In this document: one piece after another, positions 1 to 5,401 of the stretch
Layout: every line of letters starts with the position of its first letter
How positions within the stretch are numbered: position 1 is the stretch's first letter
The notes under the pieces: model-generated
What the model saw: the letters and a program-made list of their open reading frames with translations, nothing else
Databases searched by the model: none
Told to the model about the DNA's origin: nothing
NCBI GenBank assembly: GCA_900549335.1
Contig: UROJ01000052.1
Span: forward strand, 1 to 9,164
Source: an uncultured Collinsella sp.
GTDB taxonomy: Bacteria > Actinomycetota > Coriobacteriia > Coriobacteriales > Coriobacteriaceae
Direction: 5' to 3'
Length of the DNA stretch: 9,164 bases
Translations under genes and position numbers: made by a program

Positions 1-1
1 G

Positions 2-577
2 CAGCCGTATTCCAGTAGCCTGCTCGTTAACTACAAACAGGGGATGGATACGACCGAGGCAGACGAGAGCATTAAATACACTGTGCTCGACAATCTGCTC
101 GTTGACGGCAAGGAGCCGGGGTCATGGGGAATCTTCATCACACGCTCCGAGATGTACACACAAGCAGCGCAAATGAACGGTCTTATTAGCTACCTAGCCA
201 TCTACATTGGATTTGTATTGGTCGTTGCATGCGCGGCGATTCTGTCGATCCAGCAACTCTCCAACGTGGCCGACGGCAGCCGCAGTTATCGTGTGCTGGC
301 ACAGATCGGCTGTGAGGACCGCCAGATTCGCCATTCGGTGATGGCGCAACAAGCGGTATTCTTCCTGTTCCCGCTGGCAGTGGGCCTGGCGCACTCCTTT
401 GTGGCACTTAAGGTGATCATCGAGATGGTGAGCATTTTCGGAGCTATGAGCATCGGCGGCACCGTGGGCCTCACCTGTGCAATCTTCCTAGCGGCATACG
501 GTGGCTACTTCTTGGTGACCTACCTCATGAGCGCCGGCATGGTACAAGCTGCCATCGCCACCCGCTACAGCGAATAG
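2..577 (+). CDS. ABC transporter permease, BceB/FtsX type (C-terminal fragment)
   Basis: The 5' end lies outside the window; the frame is open from base 2 and ends at TAG 575-577, so about 191 C-terminal residues are visible. They show three hydrophobic segments. The first (around LISYLAIYIGFVLVVACAAI) is followed by a cytoplasmic stretch with SRSYRVLAQIGCEDRQIRHS, matching the 'RY-x-L-x-x-IG' coupling loop of FtsX-domain permeases. A segment with QQAVFFLFPLAVGLAHS and a last helix near the C-terminus follow. The FLFPLAVGLAHS pattern is typical of the BceB branch, the membrane subunit of peptide-antibiotic detoxification and sensing transporters. In that family a separate ATPase and often a two-component system lie upstream, here beyond the window edge. 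Membrane location is clear; the substrate cannot be read from this fragment. No classical terminator follows; the structured repeat at 614 begins 36 bases after the stop. Confidence 0.82.
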   Translation, partial: QPYSSSLLVNYKQGMDTTEADESIKYTVLDNLLVDGKEPGSWGIFITRSEMYTQAAQMNGLISYLAIYIGFVLVVACAAILSIQQLSNVADGSRSYRVLAQIGCEDRQIRHSVMAQQAVFFLFPLAVGLAHSFVALKVIIEMVSIFGAMSIGGTVGLTCAIFLAAYGGYFLVTYLMSAGMVQAAIATRYSE

Positions 578-613
578 CCGACTCAAAGCAAAACAATCGC
601 AGGTTGAGCATAA

Positions 614-762
614 GTCAGCGAAAGCGCCCCTAGACGAGCAAGGTGACGTGAAAGAGGAGGGAAGCGTACTTTGGGTACGCGACCGACGATTGAACGTCAG
701 ATTGCCGCCTAGGGGCGCTTGCAGCGTCGAGCCGTTACGCGGTTTGGCAAAACCGCGTAACT
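614..762 (+). ncRNA. Structured intergenic repeat, copy A (149 nt, covarying stems)
   Basis: The element begins with GTCAGCGAAA and ends with a perfect hairpin plus ACT. Stems seen: P1 622-633 with 709-720 (AAGCGCCCCTAG with CTAGGGGCGCTT, 12 bp); an inner helix CG-A-GCAA (635-641) with TTGCCG (702-707); an internal loop GG/GA (642-643 against 700-701); P2 644-649 with 694-699 (TGACGT/ACGTCA); GAA (650-652) facing TGA (691-693), which as RNA would give tandem G-A pairs; P3 664-669 with 675-680; and P4 734-745 with 746-749 as loop and 750-761. It aligns base for base in length with copy B at 4005-4153: unpaired segments are conserved while stems differ by compensated changes. The strand is inferred from the GAA/TGA pairing. 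There is no clear reading frame. The remaining bases 763-887 before the antiporter show only a short inverted repeat (CTTAA 836-840, TTAAG 845-849) and no convincing promoter. It could be a non-coding RNA, a 3'-UTR element or a dispersed palindromic repeat. Confidence 0.72.
734..761. repeat. P4 hairpin of copy A (invariant 12-bp stem)
   Basis: GTTACGCGGTTT pairs perfectly with AAACCGCGTAAC around a GGCA loop. The same 12-bp stem recurs unchanged at 4125-4152 with a GGTA loop. The preceding linker (TTGCAGCGTCGAG) is also shared; over 719-762 against 4110-4153, 42 of 44 bases agree. No T-run follows on either strand, so it is not a standard intrinsic terminator. Confidence 0.8.
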
Positions 763-887
763 TCATCGTAGAAGCGCGTTTGCGGGCGGCGGATGCTCGT
801 CTCCTGTCGCTCGCTCACCGAGGCTTGGCAATTGTCTTAATATCTTAAGGGTCTCGATTTGTCCAAGACTGAGCGAAGGAGCTCATC

Positions 888-2327
888 ATGAGCGACGGAA
901 AGAAGAAGCTTTCCTTCTTGACGGTCATTTCGACCATCATCTGCGTCGTCTTTGTTTGCGAGGCCGCTGCACCTGCTGCTGCCATTGGCAACCAGCAGTT
1001 CTTCTGGTGGATCTTCCTGATTCTGACCTTCCTGCTCCCTTATGGCATGGTCGTTGCCGAGCTCGGCACTACCTATGACGGCGAGGGTGGTATTTACGAC
1101 TGGGTGCGCGATGGCCTGGGCGACAAGTGGGGTGCTCGCATTTCGTACTACTACTGGGTTAACTATCCGCTGTGGATTGCCTCGCTGGCCACCATGTTCC
1201 CTGACATTTTGGGCATGGTCTTTGGCGTCGAGTTCAATCTGATTGCCAAGATTGGTATCGACCTTGCCTTTGTGTGGATCGTCTATCTTATGGGTCGCTC
1301 CAAGGCTGCCGACTCCGAGTGGGTCCTGAACGGCGGCGCCGTCATCAAGGTTGCCGTTGCCGTTATCGTCGGCGCTTTGGGTATTTGGTATGCCATGGAG
1401 AACGGTTTTGCGAACGACATGTCCGCTGCCACCTTCCTGCCCGAGCTCACCAACACCAACGCGCTCGGCTACCTGTCGATCATCATCTTTAACTTCATGG
1501 GCTTCGAGGTCATCTGCACCATGACCGACGATATGGCCGATCCCGCTCGCGATATCCCCAAGGCTATCATCGTTGGCGGCCTGTCTATCGCCGTGATCTA
1601 CCTGTTCGCTGGTTTTGGCATCGGCGCTGCTGTGCCGGCCGATTCCATCGATCCCGACTACGGCATGATCTACGCTGTCCAGACCATGGTGGGCGACTCC
1701 ATGATCTTCAAGGTCATCTGCATTGCCTTCCTGATCACCCTGTTCGCCAACATGGCTGCCTGGTCCTTCGGCGTCAACTCCGTTGCTCGTTATGCTGCCG
1801 AGCATGGCAACATGCCCAAGGTCTTCGCCTCGATGATCTCGGATGACGACATGCCCAACGGCGCCAACCTGGTCAACGCCATCGTCGCCTCCCTGGTGCT
1901 GTGCCTTCAGCTCGTTCCTATCGACGCCATCTCCAACGGTGTCTTCTGGATGCTCTTCGGCACCTCCGTCGTCTTCCTGCTGCTGACCTACATCCCGATG
2001 TTCCCGGCATTCCTCAACCTTCGTAAGAACGATCCCAACCGTGAGCGCATCTTTACGTTCCCGTTTAAGGGCCCCATGATGAAGGTCATGCTGGCTATTC
2101 CCTGCATCGAGCTGATTCTGGCTATCGTTGCAACGCTGATTCCGTTCTCTGTCGATGAGATTGGCGATAAGGTCCCGATGATCGTGATCTTCATCGTGCT
2201 TTTGCTTATTGGCGAGGTTGTCCGCGTCGTCAGTGCTAAGGGCCGCGAGACCGAGTACAAGGGTCTCACTCCCGAGCTGGCTGCTCAGCGCCTCGCTGAG
2301 GAGTCCGCCGAGACCGAGGAGAACTAG
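888..2327 (+). CDS. APC-superfamily amino acid/amine antiporter
   Basis: This 479-residue integral membrane protein is of normal length for the amino acid-polyamine-organocation family. About 12 hydrophobic segments are visible (roughly residues 10-33, 38-58, 84-112, 122-135, 151-170, 193-211, 227-249, 273-295, 328-345, 351-371, 398-420, 428-448). Diagnostic stretches are GEGGIYDWVRDGLGDKWG after TM2, as in GadC-like exchangers, and FNFMGFEVICTMTDDMADP around residues 201-219, which matches the family's TM6 'GFE...DP..DIP' signature. The C-terminal tail is acidic and cytoplasmic. AAGGAG at 876-881 lies six bases before the ATG. The next gene on the same strand is agmatine deiminase, 285 bases downstream. 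By analogy with agmatine/putrescine exchangers (AguD-type) it may import agmatine and export putrescine or another product; glutamate/GABA or another amino acid exchange remains possible. Codon choice is strongly biased to C-ending codons, suggesting good expression. Family assignment is firm, substrate is not. Confidence 0.88.
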   Translation: MSDGKKKLSFLTVISTIICVVFVCEAAAPAAAIGNQQFFWWIFLILTFLLPYGMVVAELGTTYDGEGGIYDWVRDGLGDKWGARISYYYWVNYPLWIASLATMFPDILGMVFGVEFNLIAKIGIDLAFVWIVYLMGRSKAADSEWVLNGGAVIKVAVAVIVGALGIWYAMENGFANDMSAATFLPELTNTNALGYLSIIIFNFMGFEVICTMTDDMADPARDIPKAIIVGGLSIAVIYLFAGFGIGAAVPADSIDPDYGMIYAVQTMVGDSMIFKVICIAFLITLFANMAAWSFGVNSVARYAAEHGNMPKVFASMISDDDMPNGANLVNAIVASLVLCLQLVPIDAISNGVFWMLFGTSVVFLLLTYIPMFPAFLNLRKNDPNRERIFTFPFKGPMMKVMLAIPCIELILAIVATLIPFSVDEIGDKVPMIVIFIVLLLIGEVVRVVSAKGRETEYKGLTPELAAQRLAEESAETEEN

Positions 2328-2612
2328 AGCATCCGGATTCGGGACTCCAACCCTCCTTGCCACTTGACCATTCCCCGGGGTGGGTGTGAGCGATAGCTCC
2401 GGTAACCACCGCCCGCCCCAATCTCTCTTCCGTATCCTTCGTGCATTTTGTCTCCGCGCGCCAGGTTACGTCGTCGCTTGCCGGTGCGACTCTGTGAAAA
2501 CCGGCGCCGGGCGCCCCGACCTTTGCCGGGGAACGGGCGTCCGCCACCTCTTGGTTTTAGACTGCGGGTAACCCGTCCGCAGCAAGCGGTCGTTCGATTT
2601 GGAGGAAATCTT
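2328..2612 (+). other. GC-rich structured leader between antiporter and aguA
   Basis: The 285 bases between the antiporter stop and the aguA start hold no supported gene. Several local hairpins can be drawn for the plus-strand RNA: GAGC-GATA-GCTC (2388-2399, a GNRA-type loop) nested in GGTGG 2379-2383 with CCACC 2406-2410; the perfect palindrome CCGGCGCCGG (2501-2510); CCCCG 2514-2518 with CGGGG 2527-2531; and CTGCGG with CCGCAG (2562-2582) just ahead of the ribosome binding site. I do not see a convincing -35/-10 pair, an intrinsic terminator with a T-run, or a match to a riboswitch I can name. It could be a regulatory leader, or simply GC-rich spacer inside an operon. Confidence 0.4.
2601..2605 (+). 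promoter_or_regulatory. Ribosome binding site of aguA (decides the start)
   Basis: GGAGG lies seven bases before the ATG at 2613. The frame is open upstream to an ATG at 2448, but that stretch encodes an arginine/proline-rich sequence with no family similarity and no Shine-Dalgarno site, so 2613 is the start. Confidence 0.85.
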
Positions 2613-3818
2613 ATGCGTACGATCACCGAGTCCGAGTCCACCCCTAAGGCCGACGGCTTCTTTATGCCCGCTGAGTTCGCTCCGCAGGATCGCGTGTGGA
2701 TGGCTTGGCCCCATCGCACCGACACTTGGGCCCATGGCGCCAAGCCAGCTCAGAAGCAGTATGCCGCCATCGCTCGCGCCATTGCCGAGTTCACCCCGGT
2801 CACCATATGCGCCAATCAGGCCGACTACGCCAACTGCAAGGCCGTCTTTGAGGAAGACGAGAACGTCACCGTTATCGAGATGACCACCGACGACGCTTGG
2901 TTCCGCGACACCGCTGCCACCTTTGTCATCAACGACAAGGGCGAGAAACGTGCCAACCACTGGCACTTCAACGCTTATGGCGGCCTTGTCGATGGTCTGT
3001 ACTTCCCTTGGGACAAGGACGAGCAGATCGCCCTTAAGATAGCTGAGCTTTCCGGCTGCCGTCGTTATCGTCCCGATGACATGATCCTCGAGGGCGGTTC
3101 CATCACCGTCGACGGCGAAGGCACCGTGGTCGTGACCGACCAGTGCCTGCTTTCCCCGGGCCGCACCTGCTCTGCGGTTCTGGAGGAGGAAGAGGACCCC
3201 GAGTCCATCTGGCCCAAGTTCAAGAGGAAGTTTGAGCCCTGGAGCGAGGAACTTCGCGCCTATATGGACGAGCACCTCAAGGAGTACCTGGGTGTCGAGA
3301 AGGTCATCTGGGTCAAGGAGGGCATCGACCCTGAGGAGACCAATGGCCACATCGATGACGTCGCCACGTTCATCGCTCCGGGCGTCATGGCCTGCATCTG
3401 GACCGACGATCCCGAGTATCCGTTCTACGAGCAGTGCCACGCCGTCTACGAGACCCTCTCCAACGCCGTTGACGCCAAGGGCCGCAAGATGAAGGTCTAC
3501 AAGCTCTGCATGCCTGTGAACCCGCTGTTCATGGATCAGGCTTCCTGCGGCACCATCGACGCCGACGAGAATGCCGAGCCGCGCGTCGCCGACGAGCCGC
3601 TGATCGCCTCCTACATGAACTACCTGGTCACCAACCACGGCGTTATCGTCCCGCAGTACGGCGACGAGAACGACCAGCTTGCCGTTGACACGCTCCAGAA
3701 AATCTACGACGAGGTCTGGGGCGAGGGCGTCTACAAGTGCGTCGGCGTTCAGTCCGAGCAAGTCGTTTTCGGTGGCGGAAACATCCACTGCATTACGCAG
3801 CAGGAACCCTCGGCGTAA
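2613..3818 (+). CDS. aguA: Agmatine deiminase
   Basis: The 401-residue protein hydrolyses agmatine to N-carbamoylputrescine and ammonia in the cytoplasm and belongs to the peptidyl-arginine-deiminase-like guanidino-modifying superfamily. Visible motifs: WMAWPHR (29-35), DDAWFRDT (93-100), ILEGGSI (158-164), GHIDDVATF with His246 and Asp248, and the C-terminal GGGNIHCITQQ with catalytic Cys393. These are the expected substrate-binding and catalytic elements. It is some 20-30 residues longer than usual; the excess sits after CLLSPGR, roughly 185-211, as an acidic then basic stretch (LEEEEDPES...KFKRKFEPW) before the normal EYLGVEKVIWV. The usual 'RDTGPTFV' reads RDTAATFV here. The antiporter upstream on the same strand suggests a joint agmatine uptake and deimination unit. 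The partner genes for ATP formation from carbamoylputrescine do not follow; the next gene is convergent. Function is confident. Confidence 0.95.
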   Translation: MRTITESESTPKADGFFMPAEFAPQDRVWMAWPHRTDTWAHGAKPAQKQYAAIARAIAEFTPVTICANQADYANCKAVFEEDENVTVIEMTTDDAWFRDTAATFVINDKGEKRANHWHFNAYGGLVDGLYFPWDKDEQIALKIAELSGCRRYRPDDMILEGGSITVDGEGTVVVTDQCLLSPGRTCSAVLEEEEDPESIWPKFKRKFEPWSEELRAYMDEHLKEYLGVEKVIWVKEGIDPEETNGHIDDVATFIAPGVMACIWTDDPEYPFYEQCHAVYETLSNAVDAKGRKMKVYKLCMPVNPLFMDQASCGTIDADENAEPRVADEPLIASYMNYLVTNHGVIVPQYGDENDQLAVDTLQKIYDEVWGEGVYKCVGVQSEQVVFGGGNIHCITQQEPSA

Positions 3819-3830
3819 CTGTCTGTCTTC

Positions 3831-3918
3831 CCGAGACACGGCACCTTGCCCTTCAATCGTCGGGCATGACCCTTAAGGTCTATGCCCTCCTCTTTCAGGG
3901 CAATCTGCCGCACCTCGG
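3831..3918 (-). ncRNA. Structured intergenic element, copy C (inverted, re-wired core)
   Basis: Read on the minus strand it forms one long hairpin. CCGAG-GTG-CGGCA (3918-3906) pairs with TGCCG-TGT-CTCGG (3843-3831), giving 13 continuous pairs if the three G-U wobbles are allowed; these are mismatches on the plus strand, which favours a minus-strand RNA. Next comes a GA/GG internal loop, then TTGCCCT/AGGGCAA (7 bp, 3903-3897 with 3852-3846), then GAA (3896-3894) facing TGA (3855-3853), then the arm GGGCAT/ATGCCC and GACC/GGTC with one bulge (3862-3871 with 3877-3887). GAAAGAGGAGGG and CGACGATTGAA occur in both this element and copy A, and GCAAGGTG and CAGATTGC occur in all three copies. Here those two strands close in the opposite order. 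The 3' P4 hairpin of the other copies is absent. It starts 12 bases past the aguA stop and may also shape that transcript's 3' end. Confidence 0.6.
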
Positions 3919-4004
3919 AAACCCAGCCGATCAATCGGACCGACGTAGCTTGTTACCGCATTAGTCATTGGTGCCAACCCTGGCAACGATGCAGGTCGAA
4001 AAAC

Positions 4005-4153
4005 GTCAGCGAAAACCCGCCAGAGCGAGCAAGGTGCCTTGAAGCGAGGCGGCATTGACCTTTTGGTCATGCCGTCGAAGCTGAAAGGCAGATTGCCGTT
4101 CTGGCGGGTTTGCAGCGTCGAGTCGTTACGCGGTTTGGTAAAACCGCGTAACT
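4005..4153 (+). ncRNA. Structured intergenic repeat, copy B (149 nt)
   Basis: It has the same length and the same stem offsets as copy A. P1 is AAACCCGCCAGA 4013-4024 with TCTGGCGGGTTT 4100-4111. The inner helix CG-A-GCAA (4026-4032) pairs with TTGCCG (4093-4098), with a GG/GA loop. P2 is TGCCTT 4035-4040 with AAGGCA 4085-4090. GAA 4041-4043 faces TGA 4082-4084. P3 is CGGCAT and GACC with GGTC and ATGCCG (4050-4074) around TTTT, with one bulged T. P4 is 4125-4136 with 4141-4152. Compared with copy A, six of 12 P1 pairs and two of six P2 pairs differ, all Watson-Crick in both. The last bases overlap the antisense DAHP synthase stop codon (4152-4154). It is on the same strand as aguA, beyond copy C. 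Confidence 0.72.
4125..4152. repeat. P4 hairpin of copy B overlapping the DAHP synthase stop
   Basis: GTTACGCGGTTT pairs with AAACCGCGTAAC around GGTA. C4152 is both the last base of the stem and part of the minus-strand TAG stop codon, so on the DAHP synthase mRNA this hairpin would stand directly at the end of the reading frame. No T-run follows it on the minus strand. Confidence 0.78.
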
Positions 4154-5183
4154 AAATACGTTCCGCGATCTCGTGGATGAGGTAGTCGGTCTTTTCCCAG
4201 CCCAGGCACGGATCGGTGATCGACTTGCCGAAGACGCCGCCATCGACCGGCTGGTTGCCATCCTCCAGGTAGGACTCGATCATAAAGCCCTTGACCAGCT
4301 TGGAGATGGACTCGTTGCGGCGGCAGCTGTCGAGCACCTCCTTGCAAATGCGATACTGCTCTAGCGGACGCTTGCCCGAATTGTCGTGGTTGCAGTCGAT
4401 GACCGCTGCCGGATTGGCGTAGCCGGCATGCTCGGTATAGCGCTCGGCCAGGCGCTCCAGGTGCTCGTAGTGGTAGTTGGGGTAGGTGCGCCCATCGAGA
4501 CCGATGTAGCCACGCATAACGGCGTGCGCGAGCGGATTGCCGTCGCACTCGACCTCCCAGTTGCGGAAGATGAAGCTCTGGTGCGCCTGCGCGGCGTAAA
4601 TGGAGTTGAGCATAACGGTGGTAGAGCCGGCAGTGGGATTCTTCATGCCGACGGGTACCGAAATGCCGCTCGACACCAGGCGATGCTCCTGGTTCTCGAC
4701 CGAGCGTGCGCCCACGGCAACATAGCTCAGCAGGTCAACGAGGTATTGGTAGTTTGACGGATAGAGCATCTCGTCGGCGGTGAAGAAGCCCGTTTCCTCA
4801 ATAACGCGCAGGTGCATATGGCGGATGGCCTTGACGCCCTCGAGCAGGTCGTCGGGCGCCTCGGGATCGGGGTTGTGCAGCAGACCCTTGTAACCGGTGC
4901 CCTTGGTGCGCGGCTTGTTGGTGTAGACGCGCGGAATGATGATGAGCTTGTCCTTGACCTCTTCGGCGGTCTTGGCCAGACGATTCATGTACTCAAGTAC
5001 CGAGTCCTCGCGGTCGGCAGAGCACGGGCCGATGATGAGCACCTTGCGTGCGTCCTCGCCGGTAAAGACTTTGGCGACCTCGGCGTCAAATGCCTGCTTT
5101 TTGGCGGTAAGCTCGGCAGAAAGTGGCATTTCCTCGCGGATCTCCATGGGGATCGGCAGCCTGCGTTTGAATTCCATGGCCAT
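4152..5183 (-). CDS. aroF: 3-deoxy-7-phosphoheptulonate (DAHP) synthase, class I
   Basis: The 343-residue cytoplasmic enzyme condenses phosphoenolpyruvate and erythrose 4-phosphate, the first step of the shikimate pathway. It follows the AroF/G/H pattern closely: IIGPCSADRED (50-60, metal-ligand Cys54), PRVYTNKPRTKGTGYKG (84-100), GARSVENQEHRLVSSG (158-173), PVGMKNPTAGS (177-187), VIDCNHDNSGK (261-271, His266), MIESYLEDGNQP (301-312, Glu303) and GKSITDPCLGWE (319-330, Asp324). Length is close to the 350 residues of the E. coli enzymes. The start at 5183 is preceded by GAGGAGG six bases upstream; an ATG two codons further in is spaced less well, and the frame is open further upstream without family similarity. 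The isozyme letter, and which aromatic amino acid inhibits it, cannot be read with confidence. It appears monocistronic: its own promoter lies at 5239-5267 and a terminator separates it from the ABC genes. The gene downstream is convergent. Confidence 0.95.
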   Translation of the reverse strand: MAMEFKRRLPIPMEIREEMPLSAELTAKKQAFDAEVAKVFTGEDARKVLIIGPCSADREDSVLEYMNRLAKTAEEVKDKLIIIPRVYTNKPRTKGTGYKGLLHNPDPEAPDDLLEGVKAIRHMHLRVIEETGFFTADEMLYPSNYQYLVDLLSYVAVGARSVENQEHRLVSSGISVPVGMKNPTAGSTTVMLNSIYAAQAHQSFIFRNWEVECDGNPLAHAVMRGYIGLDGRTYPNYHYEHLERLAERYTEHAGYANPAAVIDCNHDNSGKRPLEQYRICKEVLDSCRRNESISKLVKGFMIESYLEDGNQPVDGGVFGKSITDPCLGWEKTDYLIHEIAERI

Positions 5184-5189
5184 GCGGGG

Positions 5190-5196
5190 CCTCCTC
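5190..5196 (-). promoter_or_regulatory. Ribosome binding site of the DAHP synthase gene
   Basis: GAGGAGG on the minus strand (5196-5190) is six bases from the ATG at 5183-5181. It supports that start over the ATG at 5177, where spacing would be 12 bases, and over distant upstream starts. Confidence 0.8.
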
Positions 5197-5238
5197 AATC
5201 TATAGAAAGAGCAAAAAGCGTATTGTCGAATGCACGGC

Positions 5239-5267
5239 ATTATCCGCTGTCGCACGCTAAAGTGCAA
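5239..5267 (-). promoter_or_regulatory. Probable sigma70-type promoter of the DAHP synthase gene
   Basis: On the minus strand TTGCAC (5267-5262) and GATAAT (5244-5239) are separated by exactly 17 bases. The -10 box matches TATAAT at five of six positions; the -35 box is weaker, with TTG conserved. Initiation would fall near 5230, giving a leader of about 50 bases. GCAC-TTTAGC-GTGC (5265-5252) is a short inverted repeat overlapping the -35 box and could be an operator or chance. Confidence 0.5.
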
Positions 5268-5281
5268 GCCCTCGTCACCCC

Positions 5282-5322
5282 AAAACCTGCCAAAAAGGGA
5301 CAGGTTTATTTTGGCAGGTTTT
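5282..5322. repeat. REP-like palindrome, 14-bp perfect arms
   Basis: AAAACCTGCCAAAA (5282-5295) and TTTTGGCAGGTTTT (5309-5322) are perfect reverse complements around a 13-base loop. The loop carries a second CAGGTTT (5301-5307), which could pair with AAACCTG (5283-5289) instead, so two exclusive hairpins exist. It lies upstream of the DAHP synthase promoter, so it is not an attenuator from that start site. It resembles dispersed palindromic repeats; a weak terminator is possible on either strand, where only four Ts end the stem. Confidence 0.6.
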
Positions 5323-5401
5323 ATCTGGGAAAATGTCGGCACTCGCCGGAAGGGGGGGTCGGCGTACGGCACGCTGGAGCAAGTTGGATCTTCTGCGGCA
5401 T

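Noticed and set aside
734..761. Integron attC site or intrinsic terminator
   Set aside because: The GTT/AAC ends are in the wrong arrangement for attC and no integrase is present; no T-run follows on either strand.
825..853. Promoter for the antiporter (TTGGCA with a downstream AT-rich box)
   Set aside because: No -10-like hexamer lies at 16-18 bases from TTGGCA, and the TAATAT at 838-843 is too close.
837..2363. 508-residue open frame antisense to the antiporter
   Set aside because: It is low-complexity (D, G, H, V-rich) and exactly mirrors the C-ending codon bias of the real gene. It lacks a ribosome binding site or family motif, while the sense strand encodes a clear APC protein.
2379..2419. 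T-box-like sequence on the minus strand (GGTGGTTACCGG)
   Set aside because: It departs from the T-box core by an insertion, and no minus-strand gene follows within reach.
2480..2548. Resemblance to a cobalamin riboswitch (CCGGTGCGACTC ... CCGCCACC)
   Set aside because: The conserved blocks are out of expected order and spacing, and the downstream gene has no link to B12; likely chance in GC-rich sequence.
2448..2612. Upstream extension of aguA to the ATG at 2448
   Set aside because: The extra 55 residues are Arg/Pro-rich with no family similarity, and GGAGG sits correctly before the ATG at 2613.
2466..3839. 457-residue open frame antisense to aguA
   Set aside because: It is again a shadow of codon bias; the sense frame carries the full agmatine deiminase motif set.
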